A stretch of 64,000 bases of DNA from Mogibacterium sp. (GCA_012840975.1 DUVP01000014.1:1-64000), one strand, 5' to 3'. Positions 9,078 through 20,250 are shown, counted from the first letter of the stretch. The notes: generated from the sequence alone by a model not told the origin. Numbers and translations are program-made.

Positions 9078-12000
9078 TTACTCAACTGCTTTTAATGATT
9101 CCGTCATCGATATATTTCTCAGCCTTCTCTGCATCGCAAGACTGACTATAAAGGCAAATGCAAAAGTCAGTAAAATCGCAAAGATGTAGTCTGAGTTATT
9201 TAACCTCGGTTCAAAAAATATTCCTTTTACATTTATATTATCTATTACGAACCTGAGAAGCCGGTTACCGACTGCTAAACCGGCAATTGAGGCAAATCCT
9301 ATCAGGAATATATTCTCCCGGAAAACATATTGTGAAACCTCTAACTGATTAAAACCGAGAACCTTTATAGTTGCTATCTCGCGCGTTCTCTCTGTGATAT
9401 TTATATTCGTAAGGTTGTATATAACTATAAATGCAAGCAATGCAGCACAAAGTATTATAACAAAGACAACTGAGTTAAGGCTCGTCATCATCTTCGCAAC
9501 TCTGTCCATAACGTCTATGTTTACAACTGAAGCAACTGAGTGTTCATATCCCTGTGCTTCCGTTGCCAGATTTCTTATAACTGTCTCATCCGAGTCTTCC
9601 GGAGCATTTATAAGTGCATTCTTTTTTTCCGCTTTCTTTCCGAATCCTTTTTCGTAAGTTTCTAAACTCATAAATATATTGTCAGATACGTAGTTATCGC
9701 TTACTGCCGAAACAGTAGCTGTCATCTCTCTATAACCGTCTTTAAGTTTGATTCTGTCACCGGGATTAATTCCCATTTCTCTCTGTAATCTTTTTACTAT
9801 GACGACTTCTCCTTCACCCGGAAAATCAATGTTCTCTTCGCCTCTGTTCAGACTTATAAATTTATCAAAGTCCGCAGCATTCGACGCATAGCAATTTACT
9901 TCTTCCTTCATATCGTCAAACATAATGTCGATATTTGATGTGTGGAGGAACAGAACATCTCCTGTTTTGCCATACGTTTCCTTATCCATATGATTTATAA
10001 ATTTTTCCTGTCTTTCAGAATGCATATTCTTGTCGAATACTACCTGATAGTCATAAAGGAAAATCTCACTGAACTGATATTCCGCTACTTTAGATATACT
10101 CGTCTTTACACCGAAACCTGCTACCAGAAGAGCTGTACAACCGCTGACCCCTATAATCATCATAAGAAATCTCTTCTTGTCCCGGAAAATATTCCTCATT
10201 GAAACCTTATACAGAAAACTGAGTCTGTTCCATACAGGCGTTATACGCTCAAGGAAAATTCTCTTACCTGCCTTAGGAGCTCGCGGTCTTATCAGTTCCG
10301 CCGGTACAACTTTAAAATCAGCAGCTACGGCGATCCAGGTCGCTCCCATTGAACCGATTACTGACACAACAAGGGAAATCAGGCCGAACTTCCAGTTGAT
10401 AACATATTCAACTGTATCGCTGAATCCGTACATCATTGTGTAGGCATTCCATATTGCGACCGGAAAGACTTTGCTCCCCGCAAAAAAACCGATCACAGCA
10501 CCTATAAAGGTTGCACTTCCGGAATAGAACATATATTTTGCCACTATCGATCTGTTGCTATAGCCAAGTGCCCTTAAAACTCCGATTTGCGTTCTCTGCT
10601 CATCTATCATCCTGGTCATCGTTGTCATACAGACGAGAGCGGCAATCAGGAAAAAGAATACCGGGAAAATCTTAGCTATGTTATCGACAATGCTGGAGTT
10701 GCTGTCAAATGTCGAATACCCATCATTCTCTTTTCTGGAAAATGCGTATGAATTACCTTTTTCCATCTCGTCGATCTTCTCTTGTGCTTCGTCGAGTTTC
10801 TCTTTGGCATCCTCGAGTTTCTTCTCAGCATCCGCAAACTCTTTTTGAGCTTTTTTCTCCTGTGAATTAAGAGTTTTCTCATTTTTTTTCAATTTGTTTG
10901 ATTCTTTATTCAGCGTTTTCAGACCTTCCTGTGCCTGCTTCAGACCGGCATTAACTTTTGCAAGGTTTGTTTTAAGCTCGTTTATTGTGGCAGTAATATG
11001 ACCTATCTCTTCTTCAATTTGTTTAATTTGAGCAATTGCAGCAGGAGGATATTCTTCTTCGGGCAAGCCTGCCAGATTATTTTCGATTTGCTGTTTTGCC
11101 GCTTGTGCCTCGGCAAGACCTGCCTGAGCCTGTCCTATTCCTGCCTCAAGCTGAGCCTTATTTGTTTTCAAATCTTTTATTGTTCTATTGAGATCCTTTT
11201 TCGTGGAAGCTATCGTCTTCTTACCGGAGCTTATTTTATTTGCTGCCGAACGTAATTTCCTTTCGGTATCAGCCTTCTTTTTCTCAAATTCGGCAAGATT
11301 GTCTTCATATTCTTGTTTTTTCTCGTCGAGTTCTTCCTGAGCTTCTTTCATTGCAGTCGTTCTGCGAGCTGCTGTTATCTGCTCGGCGAGTTCTTCCATA
11401 GGTTTTTTGTATTTCGTTAGTTTAGCATTAAGTTCATCCGAAAGGATTTCTTCATCCCCGTCGAGCTTAATATATAGAGAAGTATAGTAATCCACATCAA
11501 AAGCATCTTCGCGTACGTAGAAAAAAGCATCCAGGGAACCGTCTCCTATGTCGGTGGAACCCCTTTGGTCGTCCAGATAAACGGGTGAGTTGATCGCACC
11601 TACTATGGTAAATTCTCTGACCTTAAATTTCTTTAATGTGTCCTTATCGTTGTTGGATGAAAGTTTGACTTTATCTCCGATCCTGTAGGTTTCTCCCGTA
11701 ATAGTAAAACAATCTATCACGCACTCGTCTTTCTTCTCCGGAAGCCTGCCTTCTACAAGATCAAGCTTATTTATTTTATCGGGAAGAGAAATCGCTTTGA
11801 GAATTCCTTCCTGATCTCCGTTTCTCTCCAGAATGACATCAATATCTATCGAGCCTTCAGCATGAGCAACTCCCTCCGCTGCTTTGGCCGTCCTGATGCT
11901 TTTATCATCTATTCCGTATGATGAAAGCAAACGATAATCATAAAAGTTCGTAGATTTCAGATATATATCCGTTGTCTTGATCATCGACGGTTTGGTGTTT

Positions 12001-12104
12001 TTCAGTCCGACAAAAAAGCCCACGCCAAGAGCCACAATTGACAAAATGGCAAGGTAACGAGTTATTGATGTTTTTATTTCTCTTATTGTGGATTTCTTAA
12101 GCAT
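9078..12104 (-). CDS. FtsX-like ABC transporter permease with large extracytoplasmic coiled coil
   Basis: 1008 aa, MacB/FtsX permease motifs (QIGVLRALGYSNRSI, REIATIKVLGF), E/K/A-rich coiled coil about residues 240-450. Confidence 0.87.
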   Translation of the reverse strand: MLKKSTIREIKTSITRYLAILSIVALGVGFFVGLKNTKPSMIKTTDIYLKSTNFYDYRLLSSYGIDDKSIRTAKAAEGVAHAEGSIDIDVILERNGDQEGILKAISLPDKINKLDLVEGRLPEKKDECVIDCFTITGETYRIGDKVKLSSNNDKDTLKKFKVREFTIVGAINSPVYLDDQRGSTDIGDGSLDAFFYVREDAFDVDYYTSLYIKLDGDEEILSDELNAKLTKYKKPMEELAEQITAARRTTAMKEAQEELDEKKQEYEDNLAEFEKKKADTERKLRSAANKISSGKKTIASTKKDLNRTIKDLKTNKAQLEAGIGQAQAGLAEAQAAKQQIENNLAGLPEEEYPPAAIAQIKQIEEEIGHITATINELKTNLAKVNAGLKQAQEGLKTLNKESNKLKKNEKTLNSQEKKAQKEFADAEKKLEDAKEKLDEAQEKIDEMEKGNSYAFSRKENDGYSTFDSNSSIVDNIAKIFPVFFFLIAALVCMTTMTRMIDEQRTQIGVLRALGYSNRSIVAKYMFYSGSATFIGAVIGFFAGSKVFPVAIWNAYTMMYGFSDTVEYVINWKFGLISLVVSVIGSMGATWIAVAADFKVVPAELIRPRAPKAGKRIFLERITPVWNRLSFLYKVSMRNIFRDKKRFLMMIIGVSGCTALLVAGFGVKTSISKVAEYQFSEIFLYDYQVVFDKNMHSERQEKFINHMDKETYGKTGDVLFLHTSNIDIMFDDMKEEVNCYASNAADFDKFISLNRGEENIDFPGEGEVVIVKRLQREMGINPGDRIKLKDGYREMTATVSAVSDNYVSDNIFMSLETYEKGFGKKAEKKNALINAPEDSDETVIRNLATEAQGYEHSVASVVNIDVMDRVAKMMTSLNSVVFVIILCAALLAFIVIYNLTNINITERTREIATIKVLGFNQLEVSQYVFRENIFLIGFASIAGLAVGNRLLRFVIDNINVKGIFFEPRLNNSDYIFAILLTFAFAFIVSLAMQRRLRNISMTESLKAVE

Positions 12105-12114
12105 TTATGAATTT

Positions 12115-12903
12115 CTACCATTGAATTTCAGAGATAGGAGTCGGATTGTTATTTATGGTAACCTCCTGTACCATTCCGTTTCTTACACTTATGACTCTGT
12201 CAGCCATAGGTGTTATCGCTTTGTTGTGTGTGATAATTATTACAGTAGTTCCCGATTCATGTGCCTGATTCTGCAGTAATTGCAATATGGCCTTTCCTGT
12301 ATAATAATCCAGAGCTCCTGTAGGCTCGTCACAAAGCAGAAGTTTAGGATTTTTTGCAAGAGCCCTTGCAATAGCGACTCTTTGCTGTTCTCCGCCGGAA
12401 AGTTGTCCCGGGAAGTTTTTCATTCTTTCTCCAAGACCTACAGCTTTAAGCGTTTCCGCCGGATCAAGAGGATTCTTGCAGATTTGAGTAGCAAGTGAAA
12501 CATTTTCTATTGCCGTCAGGTTCTGCACCAGATTATAAAATTGGAAAACAAAGCCTATATCATATCTTCTGTATCTCGTAAGTTCTTTTTGATTAAACTT
12601 GCTTATGTCCTGCCCGTCGAGAATTACCCTTCCCTCCGTCAAGGTATCCATTCCTCCCAGAATATTGAGCAGAGTGGTTTTGCCCGCTCCGGATTCACCG
12701 ACAACTATGGCCAGTTCCCCTTTCTTTACTGTGAAGCTTGCCTCGCGAAGGGCTTCAATATCGATTTCTCCGACATGATATACTTTGCGGACTTTATCGA
12801 AGACAACAAAATCCGGACTTTGCTCTCTTGCTATCTCTGCTTCCGTTGCTTTTATCAGTCGTTGTAATCTTGCTATCTCTTTATCTCTATCCATAATTAA
12901 CAC
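12115..12903 (-). CDS. ABC transporter ATP-binding protein (LolD/MacB type)
   Basis: [50 protein letters not shown]. Confidence 0.93.
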   Translation of the reverse strand: MLIMDRDKEIARLQRLIKATEAEIAREQSPDFVVFDKVRKVYHVGEIDIEALREASFTVKKGELAIVVGESGAGKTTLLNILGGMDTLTEGRVILDGQDISKFNQKELTRYRRYDIGFVFQFYNLVQNLTAIENVSLATQICKNPLDPAETLKAVGLGERMKNFPGQLSGGEQQRVAIARALAKNPKLLLCDEPTGALDYYTGKAILQLLQNQAHESGTTVIIITHNKAITPMADRVISVRNGMVQEVTINNNPTPISEIQW

Positions 12904-12918
12904 CTGTATGTCTTGCTA

Positions 12919-13814
12919 TTAAATTAAAATATTGATGCATCCTATAACGAGTCCGATCAGACCGCCTAGATTTACAATCATATCCAGTTCTGTCTTCATC
13001 ACTGACAGGACTCCTTTTTCAAGTTCCTCTACCGACATCGAATTGATCTTGTCTTCAACTACACTTGCTACATTTATTCTCCTGAGAGCCGAGTTAACAG
13101 CGTTTACAACAGATTCTCTGTACACTGCTATAAGTTTTTTCTTACAAACTCCTTATCATATCCTGCCTGTTCAAGTACATTGAGCGGTGTCCTTTCTCCG
13201 AGATCCCGGATTCTTGTGCCGGTTACATCCTCTACCATATCTTTGGCACAAGTATCAATAAAGACCTCCATCTTGTCACTCACGTTCTTCATTATACTAT
13301 CAACAATCCTGTCAGATACAATTAAACTCAAAAACCTTGATGCCGAAAGAGATTCTTTTGTGATTTTTCCTCCCTCGACGCGAATAATCTCCAGAACATC
13401 CATATTCTTGATTGCTTCGATTATTTTTTCAGTAAGAAGTTCGGTAAAGCTTCTTTCGAGTTCATCGTACCTGTCGGCATTTCCGACAAGAATCTCTCCT
13501 GTGTTACGTATATCTTCTGACAAAATATCCATCATCCTGTCTATAAGAGGTTTTTCTATTTCTTCGGTAAGCATTTTGTCGGATATGTCTTCCTTGGTGA
13601 AGAGTTGGTTTGCAACTATTTTCCCTGCTGATTTCGCAAGCCTTTTCTTTCCCTTCGGAATTGCTCCCGGTGTAAACGGCACGGTAAATCCGAATATCTT
13701 CTTTTCCGTGCGCGGAACGAAAATCATCTTAACCGCTATGTAGTTGGTTATTAACCCTATGACGCCTCCTACTAACGGGGGTATAAGGTATTCCTTTACA
13801 AATTCCCAGTCCAT
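12919..13814 (-). CDS. DUF445 family membrane protein, split into two ORFs (13128..13814 and 12919..13125) probably joined by -1 frameshift
   Basis: N-part PPLVGGVIGLITNYIAVKMIF and C-part INSMSVEELEKGVLSVMKTELDMIVNLGGLIGLVIGCINILI are the two ends of one DUF445 protein; the break is at A_AAA_AAC (13140-13134). Confidence 0.8.
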
Positions 13815-13824
13815 ACAGTCACCT

Positions 13825-14373
13825 TCAATATCTGAGTTTCTTTCTGACTCTTTTCCAGTCCGGCATAAACCTGTACATCAGTTCATAGAACTTGTCACCG
13901 TGATTGGGTACCAGGGTATGAACAAGTTCGTGAAGTATCACATAATCCAGCTCTTCATCCGATCTGGTAGCAAGCATTAAACTCAAATTAATCCGGCGGG
14001 TTTCAGTATTGCAACTGCCCCACCTGGTATGCATGTCTCTGACTTTCCAGCCTGAACATTTGAGTCCGGTCCGCTGCTCGATCGCCGGAAGTCTCTCGGC
14101 GATTCTTCGCTTCAGCGAAGCCCGACGGTGTTCCTTCTCTGCCGGAGTTGACGGCGCCGGATGAGCAGCGGCTTTTTCTTTAATCCTTACAATACCTCTG
14201 TCGATCCAGTTTCGCTTGCTTCTTACGAACTTTATTATCTCTCCGTCCGTCACAAGATACGGAACACTTACCAGAACTCTTCCGTCCGGTTCTTTAAGCC
14301 TTAAATTAATTCTTTTTATTTGCTTGCGGGTAACTTCTACAGACAACCCGTCAAGATATATGATTTTCCCCAT
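13825..14373 (-). CDS. YgjP/DUF45-type zinc metallopeptidase
   Basis: HELVHTLVPNHGDKFY, RWGSCN motifs. Confidence 0.88.
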   Translation of the reverse strand: MGKIIYLDGLSVEVTRKQIKRINLRLKEPDGRVLVSVPYLVTDGEIIKFVRSKRNWIDRGIVRIKEKAAAHPAPSTPAEKEHRRASLKRRIAERLPAIEQRTGLKCSGWKVRDMHTRWGSCNTETRRINLSLMLATRSDEELDYVILHELVHTLVPNHGDKFYELMYRFMPDWKRVRKKLRY

Positions 14374-14400
14374 AGACTATATAATACCATAGAATAGTAA

Positions 14401-14426
14401 AAACCGAGGTTATATAACCCCGGTTT
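14401..14426 (-). terminator. intrinsic terminator downstream of AGCS transporter
   Basis: Minus strand AAACCGGGGTTATATAACCTCGGTTT followed by TT. Confidence 0.65.
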
Positions 14427-14480
14427 AATATAATTATTTTATTGATTTTTTTCTGCCGGCTTATACAGATAATTTCCGCT

Positions 14481-15932
14481 TTATTTCCAGCAATCCGCTT
14501 TGCTCTCATCAAGTCCTATATTCTTAGCCTTAAACACAGGTGCAATACCGGCTTTCTTCTGATCAGTATAATCTTTGAGACTCTTAATAGCAACTCCGCC
14601 AAGTATAGCAATTGTCGGGATGTTGCAAACTACCATAAGTCCCTGACACATATCCGCAGTATCCCATACGATACCGGCCTGTGCAATAGCACCGAAGAAC
14701 ACAAGTACTGTAGCTGCAATTCTGAATATCATAGCTTCTGCCTTTGTTACATCTCTTTTCAGAATAAACGCAAGACATCCTTCACAGTAAGCATAGTTTC
14801 CTATCAGTGTAGTGAATGCAAACAGAGACATTGATATGGCAATGAAAATCGGACCGAAATTACCAAGTGTAGTTTGCATACAGGTCTGAACATATCCTGC
14901 AGCATCAGGAGCACCATCGACAACATAGTCAGCCGGGCTAATGCTCGTTGTTGACAGACACATAAAGGCCGTAGCTGAACAAATCAGAAGTGTGTCAATG
15001 AATACGGACAATGTCTGTACGAGACCCTGCTTAACCGGGTGTGCAACATCTGCTCTGGCTGCAGCATTAGGAGCGGAACCCATACCGGCTTCGTTGGAAT
15101 AAAGTCCTCTCTTAAGTCCCCACATGAGACAAGATCCTGCAAATCCGCCAAAGATAGCTCTGAAATCAAATGCACTTGCAACTATAAGTTTGAACATAGC
15201 TCCGAGGTTGGATGCATTCAATACGAGAACTACAATGGACACTATGACATAGATAGCTCCCATAATAGGTACAAGAAATTCTGTAACCTTTGACAGTCTT
15301 TTTGCTCCTCCGATTACAATAGCTGCAAACAGCAATGCAAGAACAGCTCCTATAATTTTCGGTGTATTATCACCGTAAAAATCAAAAGCAGCAAATGTTG
15401 ACTGAAGGTTATATGCAGCAAGCATGTTATATCCGACTGCATATGTGAATATAATCAGTCCGGAGAACAATACTCCGAGCCATCTCTGACCTAGAGCATT
15501 CTGCATGTAATATGAAGGTCCTCCGTAATAAGTACCGTCATCTGCTTTTTTCTTATAAATCTGTGCGAGAGTAGACTCGATAAATGCGTTTGCCCCGCCG
15601 AAAATAGCTGTTATCTGCATCCAGAAAATAGCTCCCGGTCCGCCCAATACCAGTGCAGTAGCTACACCGATAATATTACCTGTACCTACTCTTGATGCCG
15701 TTGAAATCATCAACGCACCGAAAGACGAAATTCCTTCTTCATTCTCAGGTTTCTCCATAACAACCTTGAACATTTCAGGGAACAGACGAACCTGAACAGC
15801 AGAAGTTCTGATTGTAAAGTAGATACCTACACCAATCAGTAACAGAGGAACAACAAACGGCTGATAAAGCCAGTTATTCATAAAACCAACAAAAGCGCTC
15901 ATAAATATTCTCCTTTTCCATAAATATGACAA
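14481..15932 (-). CDS. alanine/glycine:cation symporter (AGCS family)
   Basis: GTGNIIGVATALVLGGPGAIFWMQ, KRGLYSNEAGMGSAPNAAA signatures; real start probably at internal ATG (MSAFVGFMNNW). Confidence 0.93.
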   Translation of the reverse strand: MSYLWKRRIFMSAFVGFMNNWLYQPFVVPLLLIGVGIYFTIRTSAVQVRLFPEMFKVVMEKPENEEGISSFGALMISTASRVGTGNIIGVATALVLGGPGAIFWMQITAIFGGANAFIESTLAQIYKKKADDGTYYGGPSYYMQNALGQRWLGVLFSGLIIFTYAVGYNMLAAYNLQSTFAAFDFYGDNTPKIIGAVLALLFAAIVIGGAKRLSKVTEFLVPIMGAIYVIVSIVVLVLNASNLGAMFKLIVASAFDFRAIFGGFAGSCLMWGLKRGLYSNEAGMGSAPNAAARADVAHPVKQGLVQTLSVFIDTLLICSATAFMCLSTTSISPADYVVDGAPDAAGYVQTCMQTTLGNFGPIFIAISMSLFAFTTLIGNYAYCEGCLAFILKRDVTKAEAMIFRIAATVLVFFGAIAQAGIVWDTADMCQGLMVVCNIPTIAILGGVAIKSLKDYTDQKKAGIAPVFKAKNIGLDESKADCWK

Positions 15933-16089
15933 TCTTAGTTAAAACTTGCATGCTTGTCACTGTCAACAAGCCTGTATAATGACGTGGTTATTCTATCAAA
16001 ACATCAAATAAGTGTCTAGATAATTTTGATTTTTGTATAAATGTATACAGTCTTTCTTTGAAAACCCATAAAAACGCTTATTTTTTCAA

Positions 16090-17127
16090 TTACAAAGACC
16101 TTACAGCTTTTATAAGGGCATCCGCCTCTTCCTCAGTAGTTGCCCATGAAGTGCAGAATCTTACCAAACCATGATTTTCATCAACCCAGTGGTTAAATTC
16201 AAATATAAAATCTTTGGCAAGTTTATCCATTACCTTCTTAGGCAATACATAGAAAAGCTGGTTTGTCGTTCCTTTTATAAAAAGCTCGAATCCCGCTTCT
16301 TCAAATGCCTCCTGAATTTTATCCGCTTTACGCACAGCAGCTTCCGTTATATCAAAATACAACCCGTTTCTGAATTGAACAGCATATTGCAGTCCTATAA
16401 GCCATCCTTTTGCCAATAGGGCTCCGTTCATCTTCATATAATTTCTGAAATCTTCATTAAGCTCCTCCGATTTTATCACAACGGCTTCTCCCATGAAATT
16501 TCCGCATTTTGTACCGCCGATATAGTAAGCATCGGACAATCTATGAATGTCTTTGATTGTCAGGTCGCAGTTCGATGCGGCAAGTCCGTACCCCAGTCTT
16601 GCTCCGTCTATATAAAGGTACAATCCGTATTTGTCACAAACTTTGCGAAGATCTTCAAGTTCTTTAAGGGAATATATTGTACCGAATTCTGTAGGGTAGC
16701 TTATATACACCGCCTTCGGATGTGTAATATGTTCATACGTCGGTGAATTGTTGCAATTTTCCATCATATCTTCTACTTGTGCGGCATTAAGTTTACCTTC
16801 AACTCCCGGAACTGTCTCAACCTTATGTCCCGTGTTCTCAACAGCTCCCGATTCGTGAACAACAATATGTCCTGAATCTACAGAGATAACAGAGTTGAAA
16901 GGATGTCTCAGCATAGCAGACAGCACGATAAAATTCGTCTGCGTTCCCGCTACCATAAAATGTATATTGGCATTCTCGTCTCCCACAACGTCTTTAATAA
17001 TGGCTGACGCTTTTTCGCACCACTCATCCTTACCGTATCCGCCGTATGCGTTATCATTGTCTTCGACGAGGACTTTGAGTATTTCCGGATGTGCACCGTG
17101 ATTGTAGTCGTTATTATATCGAATCAT
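16090..17127 (-). CDS. low-specificity L-threonine aldolase / beta-eliminating lyase family (PLP)
   Basis: YNNDYNHGAHPEIL, ICDGARLGYGL-like LYIDGARLGYGL, GGTKCGNFMGEAVV (PLP Lys). Confidence 0.88.
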   Translation of the reverse strand: MIRYNNDYNHGAHPEILKVLVEDNDNAYGGYGKDEWCEKASAIIKDVVGDENANIHFMVAGTQTNFIVLSAMLRHPFNSVISVDSGHIVVHESGAVENTGHKVETVPGVEGKLNAAQVEDMMENCNNSPTYEHITHPKAVYISYPTEFGTIYSLKELEDLRKVCDKYGLYLYIDGARLGYGLAASNCDLTIKDIHRLSDAYYIGGTKCGNFMGEAVVIKSEELNEDFRNYMKMNGALLAKGWLIGLQYAVQFRNGLYFDITEAAVRKADKIQEAFEEAGFELFIKGTTNQLFYVLPKKVMDKLAKDFIFEFNHWVDENHGLVRFCTSWATTEEEADALIKAVRSL

Positions 17128-17257
17128 CTGCTTCCTCCTTTGTTTGTGGCGTATGTACTATACATGAATTTTGAATAATTATACCATAGGATAAACACCC
17201 TTCGAGGGATTTTAATGGTATAATGACATACAAAATTTAATAGGATGGACTAACAAT

Positions 17258-20131
17258 ATGAATTCAAAACTTAAACTAAATGACAGGCTTTACGGATTTA
17301 CCGTAACGGATATACAAGAGGCTCCTGATGCCGGCGGCAGACTGATCCGAATGCAGCACGATAAAACCTCTGCCCGGCTTTGCTGGATGGATAATGGAGA
17401 GGAAAACAAGCTCTTCTCTGTCGGTTTTAAGACTTTACCTGAAGACAGTACAGGAGTTTTTCATATTATTGAACATTCGGTCCTTTGCGGATCGGAAAAA
17501 TTTCCTGTCAAAGAACCGTTTGTTGAACTCCTTAAATCTTCAATGAACACTTTTCTTAATGCAATGACTTTTCCCGACAAGACTCTTTATCCGGTATCAA
17601 GCCGCATTGAAAAGGACTATCTTAATTTGACAGAAGTATATCTGGATGCTGTCTTCAGGCCTCTTATACTTCAAGACAGCAGGATTTTCTATCAGGAGGG
17701 ACACCATATCGATACAACCGGGGAGAAGCCAAAATATAAAGGAGTCGTATTCAATGAAATGAAAGGGGCTATGTCGGATGTCGACCGAATCGCAGAAGCG
17801 GGGATGGACAAGCTGCTTTTCCCGGACAATTGCTATCAATATAATTCAGGAGGAAATCCCGAAAATATAACCGATCTTACATATGAAATGTTTATCGATG
17901 CATATAAAAGATCCTATCATCCGTCAAACTCGTATTTCTACCTTGACGGTGATGTTCCCCTGAAAAAAACACTGGAGCTTATAAATGAATATCTGGAAGA
18001 ATTCAACCTATCTGATAATATTCCCGAAATAACAATTCAGAAACCTGTAACAGGTGAAGATACCATGCTGTTTGAAGCGACTGACGAAGACTCAAAGGCT
18101 GTTGTCTGCTTCGGTAAAATCGTATGCGGCTGGGAAGACAGGTGCAAGGTGCTCGCTACACATGTGCTATGCGAGTACCTTGCGGACTCGAACGAGTCCC
18201 CGCTCAAAAGAGCGGTCCTGTCTTCCGGTCTCGCTGAGGATATGGAGCTTTACCTTTTAGACGGAATAGCTCAGCCGTATCTGATGATGATGTTCAGAGG
18301 AACATCACCTGAAAATGCAAAACAACTCCGGGAGATTTCCGAACAGGCTATAAGAGATGTGCTTGTGCAGGGAATACCGCAAGATGCTTTAACTGCAATA
18401 GTTAATCAGATGGAATTCAGACAGAGACAACTTCCTGAACCTCAAGGATTATATAGAGCCTCATACGCACTTTCATCCTGGCTTTATGGGGGTGATCCTC
18501 TTCTGTACATAAAAACAGGAGAGGCGATTTCAGAGCTGAGAGACTCTATTCATGAAGGTTTCATTGAAACCCTTGCACGGGAATATTTTGCGGATATGTC
18601 CGATTTCTCAAAACTTTATCTCATGCCATCCCGGACTCTGGGTGAAGAATTGAATGAAGCGGAAAGGAACAAACTCGGTAACATTCTATCCGAGATGTCC
18701 GCAGAACAAAGAGCTTCCCTGGATAAAATGAACCTTGAACTTGAAAAATGGCAACACGAGCCCGATGATGAATCAAACCTTGCAGCAATACCAAGGCTTG
18801 AGCTAAATGATATTGATAAAAATCCTGTATTCCCGGATACAAAGGTCAGTGAGATTTCGGGAGTAAAAATTCTATATCACAAATTGCCATCGAATGGTGT
18901 AGTATATCTCACATGCTATTTTCCTCTGACCGATCTTACACTTGAGGAGCTGACAGTCTTTTCGCTGATGCCTGAACTTTACAAAGAGCTTCCTACAGAA
19001 AATTATGACGTAATTAATCTTGCAAAAGAAATAAAGACATATATCGGCTTTCTAAGTTTTGATGTGGACTCATATGCCCGGGACGATGATAAATCTTCAT
19101 GTACTCCTTGTATAAAAGTGCAAACCGCTTTTCTCGAGAAAAATCTGTCTCAAGCCGAACATTTAATATATGAAATTTTATTCAACACTAAACTTAATGA
19201 GACTGAAAGAATCAGAGAGCTGGTTGCTCAGATAGATGAAGAAGGAAAACGTTTTGCCGTTTCATCCGGAAATAAACTCGGAGCCGTTGCTGCCAGATCC
19301 CACTATTCATCACAGGCTGCTGTTTCAGAAGCAACAAGCGGATACTCATTTTTAAATTATCTGCACAAACTCAACACGAACTTTGACATGCATATCACAG
19401 AATTCATCGATCTTATCTCCAGGGTCAATAAGTCCATCGGGAGAAATGGAACTGTCATGAGCGTTACCTCATCAACGGAAATTGATTTGTCCGGATTTAT
19501 AGATCGTTTTTCAGATAATCCGGCAAAGCCCGCAACGGCACAATATACATCAGCTCTTCCGCAAAAGCTTGGAATTGCTGTACCTTCATCAGTTTCTCAT
19601 GCGGTTTCCGCTTACGATCTCAATCAGGATAAAATCAGGCCTGACGGGAGTCTTTCCGTTGCAGCAAACATTATTTCTTTTTCTTATCTATGGAATGAAA
19701 TCAGAGTAAAAGGCGGAGCATATGGTGCTTCAATATCATCAAACAGAAGCGGAGCCATTCTTTGTCATACTTACAGAGATCCAAGTCCGTCAAGGTCTCT
19801 TGAGAAATTTGCCGGTATATCAAACTTTTTGAGCGAGTATATCGACAACCCCGGAAACAGCCTGAACGGGTTTATAATTTCTACACTTTCCCAAACCGAC
19901 CCTCTCGTTTCCCCGGGAGTAAAGGGAAGAATAGCCGATGATTTTTATCTGTCGGGACTTACTAACGATGACAGAATACGTCTTCGTAATGATATTCTTG
20001 AAACTACTCCGGATACTTTGAAGAAATGGATCTGTATTTTCCGGAAGCTTGCAGAAGCCGGCAGCATATGTGTAGTCGGACCCGAATCCGAACTGGAACA
20101 AATCGACAATATCACCGTTTACAGAATATAG
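17258..20131 (+). CDS. insulinase family (M16C, PreP-like) zinc metallopeptidase
   Basis: Inverted zinc motif HIIEHSVLCGS, SSMNTFLNAMTFPDKTLYPVSSR. Confidence 0.93.
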   Translation: MNSKLKLNDRLYGFTVTDIQEAPDAGGRLIRMQHDKTSARLCWMDNGEENKLFSVGFKTLPEDSTGVFHIIEHSVLCGSEKFPVKEPFVELLKSSMNTFLNAMTFPDKTLYPVSSRIEKDYLNLTEVYLDAVFRPLILQDSRIFYQEGHHIDTTGEKPKYKGVVFNEMKGAMSDVDRIAEAGMDKLLFPDNCYQYNSGGNPENITDLTYEMFIDAYKRSYHPSNSYFYLDGDVPLKKTLELINEYLEEFNLSDNIPEITIQKPVTGEDTMLFEATDEDSKAVVCFGKIVCGWEDRCKVLATHVLCEYLADSNESPLKRAVLSSGLAEDMELYLLDGIAQPYLMMMFRGTSPENAKQLREISEQAIRDVLVQGIPQDALTAIVNQMEFRQRQLPEPQGLYRASYALSSWLYGGDPLLYIKTGEAISELRDSIHEGFIETLAREYFADMSDFSKLYLMPSRTLGEELNEAERNKLGNILSEMSAEQRASLDKMNLELEKWQHEPDDESNLAAIPRLELNDIDKNPVFPDTKVSEISGVKILYHKLPSNGVVYLTCYFPLTDLTLEELTVFSLMPELYKELPTENYDVINLAKEIKTYIGFLSFDVDSYARDDDKSSCTPCIKVQTAFLEKNLSQAEHLIYEILFNTKLNETERIRELVAQIDEEGKRFAVSSGNKLGAVAARSHYSSQAAVSEATSGYSFLNYLHKLNTNFDMHITEFIDLISRVNKSIGRNGTVMSVTSSTEIDLSGFIDRFSDNPAKPATAQYTSALPQKLGIAVPSSVSHAVSAYDLNQDKIRPDGSLSVAANIISFSYLWNEIRVKGGAYGASISSNRSGAILCHTYRDPSPSRSLEKFAGISNFLSEYIDNPGNSLNGFIISTLSQTDPLVSPGVKGRIADDFYLSGLTNDDRIRLRNDILETTPDTLKKWICIFRKLAEAGSICVVGPESELEQIDNITVYRI

Positions 20132-20201
20132 GAGTTATTCCTCTAATCCTATTTATAACATCGGTATTATAATTCGTTTATACAAATATCGATACACTGA
20201 A

Positions 20202-20234
20202 AACGGCACCTGACCATACAGATCAGGTGCCGTT
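20202..20234. terminator. bidirectional intrinsic terminator
   Basis: AACGGCACCTGA ... TCAGGTGCCGTT perfect 12-bp stem between convergent genes. Confidence 0.8.
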
Positions 20235-20250
20235 ATTATGATACGTTATA

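Noticed and set aside
10650-11400. Possible repeat array in the FtsX-like permease gene
   Set aside because: Apparent repetition is codon-level bias of a Glu/Lys/Ala coiled coil, not nucleotide tandem repeats.
13180-13743. 187-aa + strand ORF opposite the DUF445 gene
   Set aside because: Antisense shadow ORF: Ser/Ile-rich, no SD or domain signal, opposite a conserved coding frame.
15933-16089. Looked for a glycine riboswitch upstream of the AGCS transporter
   Set aside because: Only a short GCTTGT/ACAAGC hairpin and promoter-like sequence seen; no glycine aptamer consensus.
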